Below, piece by piece: positions 7,564 through 16,526 of a DNA stretch of 64,000 bases. The translations under genes and the position numbers were made by a program. Where the stretch lies: assembly GCA_964467255.1 (NCBI GenBank), contig CAYXPR010000001.1, positions 124,001 through 188,000 of the forward strand, read 5' to 3'. Every line of letters begins with the position of its first letter. The first letter of the stretch is position 1. A model generated the notes under the pieces. That model ran no database searches. It was not told the DNA's origin and worked only from the letters and a program-made list of their open reading frames with translations. Origin of the DNA: CAYXPR01 sp964467255. Lineage in GTDB: Bacteria > Pseudomonadota > Alphaproteobacteria > Rickettsiales > RGZB01.

Positions 7564-8673
7564 ATGTCTTGGGATAATAATAAAAATAACGGCCCGTGGG
7601 GCAAACCACCCCAATCTTCACCGCAGCCACCTGACCTTGAAAAACTGCTGAAAAACGCACAGAAGCAGTTCAACCAGATGTTTGGTGGCGGCTTTGGCGG
7701 CGGTGTGCGTGGCTTCGCGCTGATGCTAGCAGGTGTGTTCCTGCTGTGGCTGGGTTCCGGATTTTACGTTGTGGATGCGAAGGAACAAGGCATCATTACC
7801 CGCTTTGGCGAATATCACCGCAAGGCCGAGCCAGGCTTGCACTACCATTTCCCATACCCGATCGAAAAACTGGTAAAAGTGCCGGTGACGGTGGTGAATA
7901 GCATTGAAATCGGTGCCCGCAGCGTGAGCGCGCGCGCCACCAGCAGCGTGAGCACCGTGCGCGAAGTGCAGCAGGAAAGCCTGATGCTGACGGGCGATGA
8001 AAACATCGTCGACATCACGTTCGAAGTGCAATGGCGCATTTCCGATGCCCAGAAGTTCGTTTTCAACGTGCGTGACCCTGAAGCCACCGTACGCAGCGTG
8101 GCCGAAAGCGCCATGCGCGAAGTAATCGGCCGCACGCCGATTGCTGGTGCACTTGCCGAAGGTAAGCTGAAGATTCAGCAGGAGTCGCGCAAATTGCTGC
8201 AGGATACTCTGGATTCGTATGGTGCGGGTGTGGAGATTGTGTCGCTCGCGCTGCGTAAAGTTGACCCGCCACAAGCGGTGATTGATGCCTTCCGCGATGT
8301 GCAGACTGCACGTGCGGATATGGAGCGTGCGCGCAACGAAGCCGAAACGTACCGTAACGATATTATCCCTCGCGCTCGCGGTGAGTCGGAAAAAATCGTG
8401 CAGGAAGCCGAAGCCTATAAAAGCGAAATCGTGGCTCGCTCACAGGGTGAAGCAAGCCGCTTTGTGGCTGTGTATGACCAGTATAAAAACGCGAAGGACG
8501 TGACGCGTAAACGCATGTATTTGGAAACGATGGAAGAAGTGATGCGCGGCATTAACAAAGTGCTGATTGACACGAAGGCGCAAGGTTCGGGCGTGGTGCC
8601 TTACCTGCCGCTGAAAGAGCTTTCAAGGCCCAAGCCAGCCGCCGTGGCACCTGAAAAAGAAAAAGTGGAGTAA
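7564..8673 (+). CDS. hflK: FtsH protease modulator HflK
   Basis: SPFH/band-7 membrane protein that forms, with HflC, a large periplasmic cage around the FtsH protease. The N-terminus (residues 1-55) is cytoplasmic and Asn/Gly/Pro-rich. One membrane helix follows (about 57-77, GFALMLAGVFLLWLG), then the SPFH domain opening VVDAKEQGIITRFGEYHR. A long coiled-coil (about 235-300, RADMERARNEAETYRN) precedes a Pro-rich C-terminal tail. At 369 residues it has normal length. It is the first gene of an hflK-hflC-degP group, with hflC 4 bases after its stop. Confidence 0.95.
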   Translation: MSWDNNKNNGPWGKPPQSSPQPPDLEKLLKNAQKQFNQMFGGGFGGGVRGFALMLAGVFLLWLGSGFYVVDAKEQGIITRFGEYHRKAEPGLHYHFPYPIEKLVKVPVTVVNSIEIGARSVSARATSSVSTVREVQQESLMLTGDENIVDITFEVQWRISDAQKFVFNVRDPEATVRSVAESAMREVIGRTPIAGALAEGKLKIQQESRKLLQDTLDSYGAGVEIVSLALRKVDPPQAVIDAFRDVQTARADMERARNEAETYRNDIIPRARGESEKIVQEAEAYKSEIVARSQGEASRFVAVYDQYKNAKDVTRKRMYLETMEEVMRGINKVLIDTKAQGSGVVPYLPLKELSRPKPAAVAPEKEKVE

Positions 8674-8677
8674 GCCA

Positions 8678-9535
8678 ATGCTACGTCATGCGATGATGAT
8701 TGCTGCAGGTGTTGTGTTCCTGATTATGCTGAGTGCTGTGTTTATTGTGGATCAGCGCGAGCAGGCGCTGGTGCTGCAGTTCGGTGAACCCGTGCGCGTG
8801 GTGAAAGACCCCGGCCTCCATTTTAAAGTGCCGATGGTGCAGAATGTGGTGAAGTTTGACCGTCGCGTGCTGGACCTAAATGCGCGCGCCAACGAAGTGA
8901 TTGCTGCCGATCAGAAGCGCCTGATTGTGGATGCGTTTATTAAATTCCGCATCGGCGACCCGCTTAAATTCTATCAGGCTGTTCGCACCGAAGCGATTGC
9001 GATGCAGCGCCTTGATACGTTCCTTGATTCCAGCCTGCGCCAGATTTTGGGCAGTGTGCCGCTTTCAGCATTGCTGACCGACAAGCGTATTGAAGTGATG
9101 CGCGCTATTTCACATGAAGTGCAGACCAAGGCGAAAGAAATCGGCGTGGAAGTGGTAGACGTGCGCATTCGCCGCGCAGACCTGCCGCAGGAAAACAGCG
9201 AAGCGATTTTCAAACGTATGCGCACCGAGCGTGAACGCGAAGCCAAAGAACACCGCGCCCAAGGTGCGGAAGACGGGCAGCGCATCCGCTCACGTGCCGA
9301 CAGGGACCGCAAGGTGCTGATTGCTGAAGCCGAAAAGAAAGCCCAGATTATCCGTGGTCAGGGCGATTCTGAGGCCACGCGTATTTTCGCGGAAGCCTTC
9401 TCGCGCGATCCGGATTTCTTTGCGTTTTACCGCAGCATGCAGGCGTATCGCGTCACCATGACGAAGGACGATACTGACATGGTGCTTTCTCCGAACAGCG
9501 AATTCTTGAAGTATTTTGACCGTTCAGCAAACTAA
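8678..9535 (+). CDS. hflC: FtsH protease modulator HflC
   Basis: Partner of HflK in the HflKC complex that regulates FtsH. The 285-residue protein has one N-terminal membrane helix (about 5-24) followed by a band-7 domain starting VDQREQALVLQFGEPVR, and a coiled-coil rich in Arg/Glu/Ala (about 180-235, REREAKEHRAQGAEDGQ). It ends with the conserved SRDPDFFAFYRSMQAYR block typical of HflC. Start ATG is 4 bases after hflK; degP follows 15 bases downstream, so all three are likely one transcript. Confidence 0.95.
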   Translation: MLRHAMMIAAGVVFLIMLSAVFIVDQREQALVLQFGEPVRVVKDPGLHFKVPMVQNVVKFDRRVLDLNARANEVIAADQKRLIVDAFIKFRIGDPLKFYQAVRTEAIAMQRLDTFLDSSLRQILGSVPLSALLTDKRIEVMRAISHEVQTKAKEIGVEVVDVRIRRADLPQENSEAIFKRMRTEREREAKEHRAQGAEDGQRIRSRADRDRKVLIAEAEKKAQIIRGQGDSEATRIFAEAFSRDPDFFAFYRSMQAYRVTMTKDDTDMVLSPNSEFLKYFDRSAN

Positions 9536-9550
9536 TACGGGGCGTTAACT

Positions 9551-11008
9551 ATGAAGAAGTTCGTGGCGTTTCTGGCCTGTGTTTTAACGATTGTGATGCT
9601 GAGTGCTTCCCCCGCCGATGCGCGCCCCGCGCCAGATGGTTTTGCCGACTTGGTAGAAAAACTTTCACCGGCGGTGGTGAATATCTCCACCACGCAAACG
9701 GTGAAATCTCCACTCTCTAATGGCGAATTACCAAGCTTTCCCCCCGGCCATCCGTTCGAGGAATTCAACGAGTTCTTTAAACGCTTTGCCGTGCCGGAAG
9801 GCAATTTGAAAACCAACTCCCTCGGCTCAGGCTTCGTGATTAGTGAAGATGGCTACATTGCCACCAACAACCACGTGATTGATGCAGCAGAAGACATCAC
9901 CATCACCTTCGGCGATGATACCGAATATCAGGCGGAGATTGTGGGCCGTGACGATAAGACCGACCTTGCCGTGCTCAAAATCAAAGACACCAAGGGCAAA
10001 AAATTCACCTTCGTGACGTTCGGTAATTCAGACCAGATTCGCGTGGGTGACTGGATACTCGCCATCGGCAACCCATTTGGCCTTGGTGGCACCGTGACGG
10101 CAGGGATTGTTTCAGCGCGCGCCCGCGACATTAACTCCGGCCCGTATGATGATTACATTCAGACTGATGCTTCTATCAACCGCGGTAACTCCGGCGGCCC
10201 GATGTTCAATATGACGGGCGAAGTGGTGGGCATTAACACGGCCATTTTTTCGCCCTCCGGCGGCAGCGTGGGCATTGGCTTTGCGATTCCGGCGAATCTG
10301 GCGCGCCCGTTGATTGAGCAGCTGAAGGCAGGCAAGAAAATTGAGCGTGGCTGGTTGGGCGTGAAGATTCAATCGGTGACCAAGGAGATTGCCGAAAGCA
10401 TGGGGCTTCCCGCTGATAAAGGTGCGCTGGTGGCCGAAGTGATTGCAGGCGGTCCTGCAGAAAAAGCAGGCATTAAGATGGGCGATATCATCACCAAGTT
10501 CGGTGACCATGATATTTCCACGATGCGCGATTTACCGCGCCAAGTGGCTACGCGTGACATCGGTGCCAAGGTGGAATTGACGCTTATTCGCGAGGGTAAG
10601 GAAAAGAAAATCACCGTGAAGCTTGGCGAGCTGAAGGATGAAAAAGATGAAGACAAAGTCGTGACCGAGAAGAAGGGCGACGATGATATTGCGCGTGGTT
10701 CAGAGCCATTGCTGGGTATGCATGTGGCACCGATTACGGATGAGCTGCGCAAGAACTTTAAAATTGATAAGGACGTAAAAGGTTTGGTAGTGGTGAAAGT
10801 GCCAGGCGAGAGCGAGGCCGCGCTGCGTGGTGTGAATGTGGGTGACGTGATCGTGCAGCTGAATCAGCAGCCGGTGACCAGCATCAAAGAAGGCAAGAAA
10901 GCGCTTGAGGGCGCTATCAGCGAGGGGCGCAAATCCATCCTGCTGCTGATTACCCGCGCAGGGAATAATATTTTTCTCGCCCTGCCACTGGTGAAAGATA
11001 AAAACTAA
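9551..11008 (+). CDS. degP: periplasmic serine protease DegP/HtrA (Do)
   Basis: Periplasmic protease-chaperone for misfolded envelope proteins. A Sec signal peptide ends near residue 24 (ASPADARP). The trypsin-like domain has an intact triad: His108 in NNHVID, Asp138 in KTDLAVLKI, Ser214 in RGNSGGPMF. Two PDZ domains follow (about 275-365 and 395-480), separated by a charged Lys/Asp/Glu linker. Length 485 is normal for Do-type proteases. Linkage to hflKC (as with hflKC-degP in many alphaproteobacteria) groups membrane proteolysis regulation with periplasmic proteolysis. Its stop codon lies in a 16-bp palindrome shared with the convergent pgeF stop. Confidence 0.95.
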   Translation: MKKFVAFLACVLTIVMLSASPADARPAPDGFADLVEKLSPAVVNISTTQTVKSPLSNGELPSFPPGHPFEEFNEFFKRFAVPEGNLKTNSLGSGFVISEDGYIATNNHVIDAAEDITITFGDDTEYQAEIVGRDDKTDLAVLKIKDTKGKKFTFVTFGNSDQIRVGDWILAIGNPFGLGGTVTAGIVSARARDINSGPYDDYIQTDASINRGNSGGPMFNMTGEVVGINTAIFSPSGGSVGIGFAIPANLARPLIEQLKAGKKIERGWLGVKIQSVTKEIAESMGLPADKGALVAEVIAGGPAEKAGIKMGDIITKFGDHDISTMRDLPRQVATRDIGAKVELTLIREGKEKKITVKLGELKDEKDEDKVVTEKKGDDDIARGSEPLLGMHVAPITDELRKNFKIDKDVKGLVVVKVPGESEAALRGVNVGDVIVQLNQQPVTSIKEGKKALEGAISEGRKSILLLITRAGNNIFLALPLVKDKN

Positions 11009-11020
11009 AAACGTTTTTAG
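11005..11020. repeat. 16-bp palindrome at convergent stop codons
   Basis: CTAAAAACGTTTTTAG is a perfect palindrome that contains the TAA stop of degP on the plus strand and the TAA stop of pgeF on the minus strand. A weak AT-rich hairpin here may act as a modest bidirectional terminator; the GC-poor stem makes that uncertain. Confidence 0.5.
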
Positions 11021-11811
11021 GTGAGGGCGATGGCAGAGATTTGCCGCCCATAGTCTTTTTCGCCCGCAAGGCAGGTGCGGCGGTAACTGAAGAAGTTCTC
11101 GGCCTCCGCCAGCGTGTCTTTCTTTACATCTGCCACTGTGCCCAGCTGCAGGGTATTCAGCACATCTTGCACATACGCGGCCATGTCGAACTGCCATTTG
11201 CCCTCGTTGCGGGAGGGGATGAAGTAGCGCGCGTTCTGCGCGTGCTGTGCAAGGAATGTATCGCGGAATTCCGGCCCCACTTCGTAAGAGGGTTGGCGGA
11301 TGCAGGGGCCAATAGCGGCGGAGATGTTCGCGCGGCTTGCGCCGAGCGCTTCCATTTCTTTTACGGTGTTTTGCAGCACGCCACCAATCGCGCCTTTCCA
11401 GCCTGCATGGGCGGCGCCGATGACGCCTGCTTTTACATCGGCAAATAAAACGGGAGTGCAGTCTGCAGTTAAAATACCAATCACGCTGCCACGCACATTG
11501 CTGACAAGCGCATCGGCTTTTGGCCTATCGAACCCATCCGGTACGGTATCTTTTAGCACGACGACATCGGGCGTATGGCATTGGTAAAGTGTGCACAGTT
11601 TCGCGTTGGGCATTTCAAGCGCTGTCAGCACACGTGCACGATTTTGTTTTACAGTTTCAGTCACGTCGTTTGAGCCAAGGCCGCAGTTGAGCGAGCTATA
11701 GACGCCGCTGCTAAGGCCGCCGCTGCGGCCAAAAAAACCGTGCCGCAGGCCGGAGAGTCTGGTAAGCTCAGGACTGGTGATGATAACCATTTTTTCGTGG
11801 GAAGATGCCAT
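11017..11811 (-). CDS. pgeF: PgeF/YfiH-family purine nucleoside phosphorylase (multicopper oxidase-like)
   Basis: DUF152/YfiH family (PgeF), related to human LACC1; members act on purine nucleosides, and PgeF has been described as a peptidoglycan amino-acid editing factor. Family residues are present: LYQCHTPDVV, a metal-site cysteine and histidine in TADCTPVLFAD and GAAHAGWKGAIGGV, then AIGPCIRQPSYEVG. I start it at the ATG at 11811; another ATG at 11790 is as likely, and the longer frame upstream runs into the divergent folC region. In Alphaproteobacteria it commonly follows lgt and midA. Here those two lie nearby on the same strand, but folC has been inserted between. Confidence 0.9.
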   Translation of the reverse strand: MASSHEKMVIITSPELTRLSGLRHGFFGRSGGLSSGVYSSLNCGLGSNDVTETVKQNRARVLTALEMPNAKLCTLYQCHTPDVVVLKDTVPDGFDRPKADALVSNVRGSVIGILTADCTPVLFADVKAGVIGAAHAGWKGAIGGVLQNTVKEMEALGASRANISAAIGPCIRQPSYEVGPEFRDTFLAQHAQNARYFIPSRNEGKWQFDMAAYVQDVLNTLQLGTVADVKKDTLAEAENFFSYRRTCLAGEKDYGRQISAIALT

Positions 11812-11856
11812 GCAAGCAAGGCTAACCCAGCGCCGCGATTTTGCCAAGGAAAAGCT

Positions 11857-13122
11857 ATGGTAAGAATGCCGCATTGGCCAAAACCACACTGGCAGGAGCT
11901 AACGGGCGATAGCGCCATGCGCATCCACGGGCTTTTGAACAAGCTGGGTAACCCTGAAAATAAACTGCCCCCCGTGATTCATGTGGCAGGTACGAACGGC
12001 AAAGGCTCGACCATTGCGTTTCTGCGCGCGATTTTGAAAGCGGCGGGTTACACGGTGCATGCGTATATCTCGCCGCATATTCGCGACTTTAACGAGCGCA
12101 TTTTATTAAACGATACGCCGATTGACGAAGGGCTGCTGACGCAGGTGATGGAAGAAGTGCGGCTGGCCAATGGCGAAACACCCATCAGCTTTTTTGAAGG
12201 CACTACGGCGGGGGCACTGCTTGCCTTTTCGCGCGCGCCCGCAGATGTGCTGATTGTGGAAACCGGTATGGGCGGGAAATATGACCCCACGAACGTGATA
12301 CCCCATAAAATACTGACCATCATTACGCCGATTTTTTATGACCATATGGAATATCTCGGTTATAGCCTTGATAGCATTGCGTGGCACAAGGCAGGCATCA
12401 TGCGCCCTGGTGTGCCGTGCGTGGTAAGCCACCAACTGCCAGAAGTGATGGTGGTGCTGGAAGGCGAGGCCAAACATATCGGCGCGCCGCTCTATATTCA
12501 CGGCAAACACTGGGGCGTGCGGCGGCAGGAAGATAACGGCCTGCGCTTTATTGACATTAACGGCGAGACGGATTTCCCCGCGCCTGCACTGTTGGGCGAC
12601 CACCAATATATCAACGCAGGCACGGCGTTGGCGGCGCTGAGTACGCTCGAGGACTTTGATGTTTCCGGTGAGGCGGTAGTGGAGGGTTTGCAGAAGGCGC
12701 GCTGGGTGGGAAGGCTGGAGCATATTAAAGGCGGCGCGGTTGCTTCGTTACTGCCGGAGGGTTCTGAGTTGTGGTTTGACGGCGGGCATAATGCCTCTGG
12801 CGCGATGGCGATTGCCCGTTGGGTGGAGCAGGATTGGGCCGACATGCCCACCTATATGATTTTCGGTACCACCAAGGGTAAGGAACTCAGCGGCATTTTT
12901 GAACCGCTGGTGGGGAAGATAGAAAAACTCTGCGCCGTGAGCGTGACGACGGAGCCCAAAAGTTACAGCGCGGAGGAGATAGAAACCGCAGCGCTGAATG
13001 CAGGGCTGACGGCAGCGGCCTTTGCCAGCGTGGAAGATGCGGTGAAAGCGTGTATAGCAGATAGCGATAAGCCCGTGCGCATTTTAGGCTTTGGTTCATT
13101 TTATCTGCGGCTGATGTTTTAA
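11857..13122 (+). CDS. folC: bifunctional folylpolyglutamate/dihydrofolate synthase FolC
   Basis: Mur-ligase family enzyme that makes dihydrofolate and adds glutamates to folates. The start ATG at 11857 has AAGGAAA about five bases upstream, and the N-terminus (MVRMPHWP...) leads into PPVIHVAGTNGKGST near residue 45, the ATP-binding P-loop. The characteristic SPHIRDFNERI, VETGMGGKYDPTNV and DGGHNASG motifs follow. Length 421 is normal. The gene stands alone on the plus strand between divergent pgeF and convergent midA, with a 4-base overlap at the midA stop. accD, its usual alphaproteobacterial neighbour, is not here. Confidence 0.95.
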   Translation: MVRMPHWPKPHWQELTGDSAMRIHGLLNKLGNPENKLPPVIHVAGTNGKGSTIAFLRAILKAAGYTVHAYISPHIRDFNERILLNDTPIDEGLLTQVMEEVRLANGETPISFFEGTTAGALLAFSRAPADVLIVETGMGGKYDPTNVIPHKILTIITPIFYDHMEYLGYSLDSIAWHKAGIMRPGVPCVVSHQLPEVMVVLEGEAKHIGAPLYIHGKHWGVRRQEDNGLRFIDINGETDFPAPALLGDHQYINAGTALAALSTLEDFDVSGEAVVEGLQKARWVGRLEHIKGGAVASLLPEGSELWFDGGHNASGAMAIARWVEQDWADMPTYMIFGTTKGKELSGIFEPLVGKIEKLCAVSVTTEPKSYSAEEIETAALNAGLTAAAFASVEDAVKACIADSDKPVRILGFGSFYLRLMF

Positions 13123-14210
13123 AACTGGAAGCCGATAGGGGCGGGGCCTTCAGAGCGCGTGATGGCCATGCATTTGAAGAGCTGCCCCATTTGGTCTTTG
13201 TCGGTGAGGCGGATAAGTTCCGTGAGGATACGCTCTTGCTGTTCGGGTGTGGCACGCTGCATGAGACTGTTAGCGCGGAAGTGAATGCCGAGCGCACCCA
13301 GCAGCGAAGCCTGCGTCAATACCGGATAGGACTTAGCACCTGACTGCACAGCGGCTTCATGCAGCGCATTGAAGTCGACATGTGCGGTGAGGTCGGCTTC
13401 GCCCACACTATCCAGCACAGGGTGATAATGATGGTGGCTAACGGCCTGAAGCGTGTCTTTGCCGCCGGGCATTTCATAACCATAATCGATAATCAGCGCC
13501 GCGCCACCTTGGCGGACGATGCGCGTGGTGATTTGTCGCACGATGGAATTAGACAGCGGGCTGGTTTCAAAAATCGTGCCTTCGGGCGCGTTTGCAAGGG
13601 CGGCGGGAATCATCGCTGCGGCGGGAGAGTTTTCGGTGGCGAGGGAGAAATTGAGCCCGCCGCTGCCATCCACCACCAATATTTTTTCGCACCATTCTTG
13701 CTTGCTGCGTACAAACTGGTGAATGGGCAAGGCATCGAAGAATTCGTTCGCGATAAGCAGCATCGGTTTTTCCGGCAGCGCTGAAAAACTTTCATGCCAA
13801 TAGGCTTTCGGCATGTTTTCGCCCAACAGCATCTGCTGTTGTTTTTCGCGCAGCAAAGGGCTGGTTTCCACCAGATGAATTTCCATCGCGGCGTGGAAGC
13901 CTTTCACGTGGCGGCTGCCGCGCAACAGGTCTTTCATCAACGTGCCGCGGCCAGGGCCAAGCTCGGCCATAACGAAATTGGCGGGGCTGCCCATCTGCTG
14001 CCAGTAATGCGCGCACCACACACCCATGAGCTCGCCAAACATCTGGCTGATTTCGGGCGATGTGATGAAATCACCACCTGCGCCAAACGGATCTTTTTGT
14101 GCGTAATAACCGAGGTGTTTGTCGCTTACCGCCACCTGCATGAGCTGCGCGATGGTAATGGGGCCTTGCTGTTTGATGAGCGAGATAAGGTGTTTTTCAA
14201 GTGGCGTCAT
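13119..14210 (-). CDS. MidA/NDUFAF7-family SAM-dependent methyltransferase
   Basis: DUF185/COG1565 family; the mitochondrial homologue NDUFAF7 (MidA) methylates an arginine of complex I subunit NDUFS2. The bacterial substrate is not established, though complex I is a natural guess. The SAM-binding block reads MAELGPGRGTLMKDLLR near residue 82. FITSPEISQMFGELMGVW upstream and ANEFFDALPIHQ downstream are family hallmarks. Length 363 is typical. Its ATG overlaps the lgt stop by 4 bases (lgt is upstream on the minus strand), the widespread lgt-midA arrangement of Alphaproteobacteria. Confidence 0.92.
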   Translation of the reverse strand: MTPLEKHLISLIKQQGPITIAQLMQVAVSDKHLGYYAQKDPFGAGGDFITSPEISQMFGELMGVWCAHYWQQMGSPANFVMAELGPGRGTLMKDLLRGSRHVKGFHAAMEIHLVETSPLLREKQQQMLLGENMPKAYWHESFSALPEKPMLLIANEFFDALPIHQFVRSKQEWCEKILVVDGSGGLNFSLATENSPAAAMIPAALANAPEGTIFETSPLSNSIVRQITTRIVRQGGAALIIDYGYEMPGGKDTLQAVSHHHYHPVLDSVGEADLTAHVDFNALHEAAVQSGAKSYPVLTQASLLGALGIHFRANSLMQRATPEQQERILTELIRLTDKDQMGQLFKCMAITRSEGPAPIGFQF

Positions 14211-15085
14211 TTGCCTGCTTTCTTCGCCCTTTTCTTCACAGGCGTTGCAGGTGTTTCATTGGGTTCAGCAGGAATCTTCACAATCGCGGGTGCCGTGCGG
14301 CGCAGCAGGTAAATGCCATAAAGCACCATTGGCACGCACAGAAGTTGCCCCATGGTAAGCTGCGAGGCAATAAAGCCAAGCTGCGCATCAGGCTCGCGGA
14401 AATGCTCGCAGAAAGCGCGGAACGTACCGTAGCCAATGAGGAAGATGCCGGAAAGTCTGCCCGGTTCCGCGCGCAGACGTGTATTTTTTGCGGCCAGCAG
14501 CATGATGATGAACAGCAACACGCCTTCGGTGGCGGATTCATAGAGCTGGCTGGGGTGGCGCGGTAAACCAGTTTCGTCGGTGGGGAATATCATGGCCCAT
14601 TGTACGCTGGCGGCGCGGCCATAAAGTTCACCATTGATGAAATTCGCAAGGCGGCCAAGGCACAGGCCGATGGGGGTGACGATGGCGAGCAAATCAATCA
14701 CGCGCCAATATTGCAGCTTGTGGCGTTTCGCAAAAAGCCACGTGGCGATGATGACGCCGAGCAGCCCGCCGTGGAACGACATGCCACCCTGCCAGACTTT
14801 TAAGATATCTGCTGGATTGTGCGCGTAAAAGGGCAGGTTATAAAACAGGATGTAGCCGATGCGCCCACCAAGGATGATGCCGAAAATGGCCCAGATGATG
14901 ATGTCATCCAGCGCTTTTTGCGTGAACACTTTTGGTGTGTGCTCGTTCAGGCGATGCACCAACCACCAGCCAAGCAGGATGCCCGCCACATAGCTCATGG
15001 CATACCAGCGTATGGCCACCGGCCCGAATGAAACCATGATGGGGTCAATGACCGGCAGAATGATGGCAGGCAGTGCAGTGAGCAT
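14207..15085 (-). CDS. lgt: prolipoprotein diacylglyceryl transferase Lgt
   Basis: Inner-membrane enzyme that attaches diacylglycerol to the lipobox cysteine, the first step of lipoprotein maturation. About seven membrane helices cover the 292 residues. The signature region GRLANFINGELYGR (near residue 144) contains the essential Asn/Arg residues, and MSFHGGLLGVI and HPSQLYES are further conserved blocks. A Lys/Ala-rich C-terminal tail (last 20 residues) follows the last helix. It is the first gene of a lgt-midA unit and starts 15 bases after hldD ends, so it may share the hldD transcript. Confidence 0.96.
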   Translation of the reverse strand: MLTALPAIILPVIDPIMVSFGPVAIRWYAMSYVAGILLGWWLVHRLNEHTPKVFTQKALDDIIIWAIFGIILGGRIGYILFYNLPFYAHNPADILKVWQGGMSFHGGLLGVIIATWLFAKRHKLQYWRVIDLLAIVTPIGLCLGRLANFINGELYGRAASVQWAMIFPTDETGLPRHPSQLYESATEGVLLFIIMLLAAKNTRLRAEPGRLSGIFLIGYGTFRAFCEHFREPDAQLGFIASQLTMGQLLCVPMVLYGIYLLRRTAPAIVKIPAEPNETPATPVKKRAKKAGK

Positions 15086-15100
15086 GATGGTGATAAATGC

Positions 15101-16090
15101 CTAACGGTAAGAGTCAGATTTTTTAAGGTAGCTGTTCACGTAGTCGCTCACGCCATCTTCCAGCGAGGTGAACGGCTTGGTGTAGCCCGCCTTTTGCAAT
15201 TTGGCCATATCTGCCTCGGTGACGTATTGGTATTTGGCAATCAGCTCCAGCGGCATGTCGATGAAATCTATCTTTGCCTGTGGATGCCCAAGACCTTTGA
15301 ACAGGCAGGTGGCGAGGTCTTTAAACGTACGCGCTTTGCCGGTGCCGACGTTGTAAATACCATTCACCTTCGGGTTTTCAAACAGCCACAGCATCACATC
15401 GCAGCAGTCTTTGACGTAAATAAAGTCGCGGCGCTGGTCGCCATGCGCGAAGTCTTTGTTCTCAGATTTGAACAATTTGACCGGCAGGTTTTTTTCAGCA
15501 TGCGGGAACATGCGGCGCAGCACGCTCATCTGATCGCCCTTGTGGTATTCATTCGGGCCATAGACGTTGAAGAATTTAAGCCCTACCCATTGTGGTGGCA
15601 GCGGGCGCTTTTCTTCCACAAGGCGTACCACGCGGCGGTCGAACAGGTTTTTGCTCCAGCCGTAAGGATTCAAGGGTTCAAGCTGGCTGAGATATTCCGG
15701 GGATTGGTCGTCTTTAAAGCCTTTGGAACCATCGCCATACGTGGCGGCAGAGGAGGCATAGATAAAGCGCTTTTTGTTTTCAACGCACCATTTCCACAGC
15801 TCTATGGGGAATACGAAGTTGGTTTCTAAAATCAAGTCCACGTCTGTTTCCGTGGTGGAGGAAATCGCCCCCATGTGGAAAATCACTTCGACTTCTTTTG
15901 TATTCTGGTCGAGCCAGTAAAACAGCTCATCAGGGTGCACCAGTTCGGCAATTTCATGCTTTGCGAGGTTGCGCCATTTATCTTCTTCGCCGAACTCGTC
16001 GACTACAACAATGTCTTTATAGCCTTTTTCCTGAAGGCTGGCGACGAGGTTGGAGCCGATAAACCCTGCACCACCGGTAACGACAATCAT
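15101..16090 (-). CDS. hldD: ADP-L-glycero-D-manno-heptose 6-epimerase HldD (RfaD)
   Basis: NADP-dependent SDR epimerase of the last step in ADP-heptose synthesis for LPS inner core. The Rossmann motif TGGAGFIG is at residues 5-12 and the catalytic Tyr143/Lys147 pair sits in NPYGWSKNLFD. The 329-residue length, KFFNVYGPNEYHKG and DFIYVKDCCDVMLWLFE match HldD well. No other heptose genes (hldE, gmhA, gmhB) are in the window. The gene is divergent from ubiK. Confidence 0.93.
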   Translation of the reverse strand: MIVVTGGAGFIGSNLVASLQEKGYKDIVVVDEFGEEDKWRNLAKHEIAELVHPDELFYWLDQNTKEVEVIFHMGAISSTTETDVDLILETNFVFPIELWKWCVENKKRFIYASSAATYGDGSKGFKDDQSPEYLSQLEPLNPYGWSKNLFDRRVVRLVEEKRPLPPQWVGLKFFNVYGPNEYHKGDQMSVLRRMFPHAEKNLPVKLFKSENKDFAHGDQRRDFIYVKDCCDVMLWLFENPKVNGIYNVGTGKARTFKDLATCLFKGLGHPQAKIDFIDMPLELIAKYQYVTEADMAKLQKAGYTKPFTSLEDGVSDYVNSYLKKSDSYR

Positions 16091-16115
16091 GCGAATATCC
16101 TTTGCAAAGTCCCTG

Positions 16116-16144
16116 TTGGTATTTGTGTGCGAATCACCTATAGT
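16116..16144 (+). promoter_or_regulatory. promoter of ubiK-proC
   Basis: TTGGTA (16116-16121), a 17-base spacer and TATAGT (16139-16144) lie about 40 bases before ubiK in the divergent gap with hldD. Confidence 0.55.
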
Positions 16145-16184
16145 GAATGCGCGCTAACATATTATTAAGTGAAAGGTTTCGCTT

Positions 16185-16505
16185 ATGCAAATAGATAAGA
16201 AGTTACTCGACGATATGGCAAAAGTAGCCGGCAACGCCATGGGCGTAATGACCGACTTTACCAAGGAAGCCGAAGTGGTGATGAAGAAAAACTTAGAGCG
16301 CGTGATGCAGCGTATGGATTTTGTGCCGCGTCAGGAATTTGAAGTGATGCGCGAAGTGGCGCTGAAAGCACGCAGCAACCAACAGGCGCTGGAAAAACGC
16401 ATCGCAACGCTGGAAAAGAAACTGGGCGTGAAAGCGTCGGCTCCGGCAAAAAAGGCCAAGCCGGCAAAGGCCAAAAAAGCTAAAAAGGCCAAATCGAAAA
16501 AATAA
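16185..16505 (+). CDS. ubiK: UbiK/BMFP-family ubiquinone biosynthesis accessory factor
   Basis: Small helical membrane-associated protein of the DUF526/BMFP family. UbiK binds UbiJ and lipids and supports the aerobic ubiquinone biosynthesis complex in E. coli. The 106-residue protein opens with the family block KKLLDDMAKVAGNAMG and continues with VPRQEFEVMREVALKAR. A trimeric coiled-coil (EKRIATLEKKLG) follows. The last 24 residues are a Lys/Ala/Pro tail longer and more basic than in most homologues. ProC follows 21 bases later; the ubiK-proC linkage recurs in Alphaproteobacteria. Confidence 0.88.
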   Translation: MQIDKKLLDDMAKVAGNAMGVMTDFTKEAEVVMKKNLERVMQRMDFVPRQEFEVMREVALKARSNQQALEKRIATLEKKLGVKASAPAKKAKPAKAKKAKKAKSKK

Positions 16506-16526
16506 CGCGACTGTTTCTATTTCTTT

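Noticed and set aside
15194..15829. 211-residue open frame opposite hldD
   Set aside because: Reverse-frame shadow of a clear HldD; no start signal.
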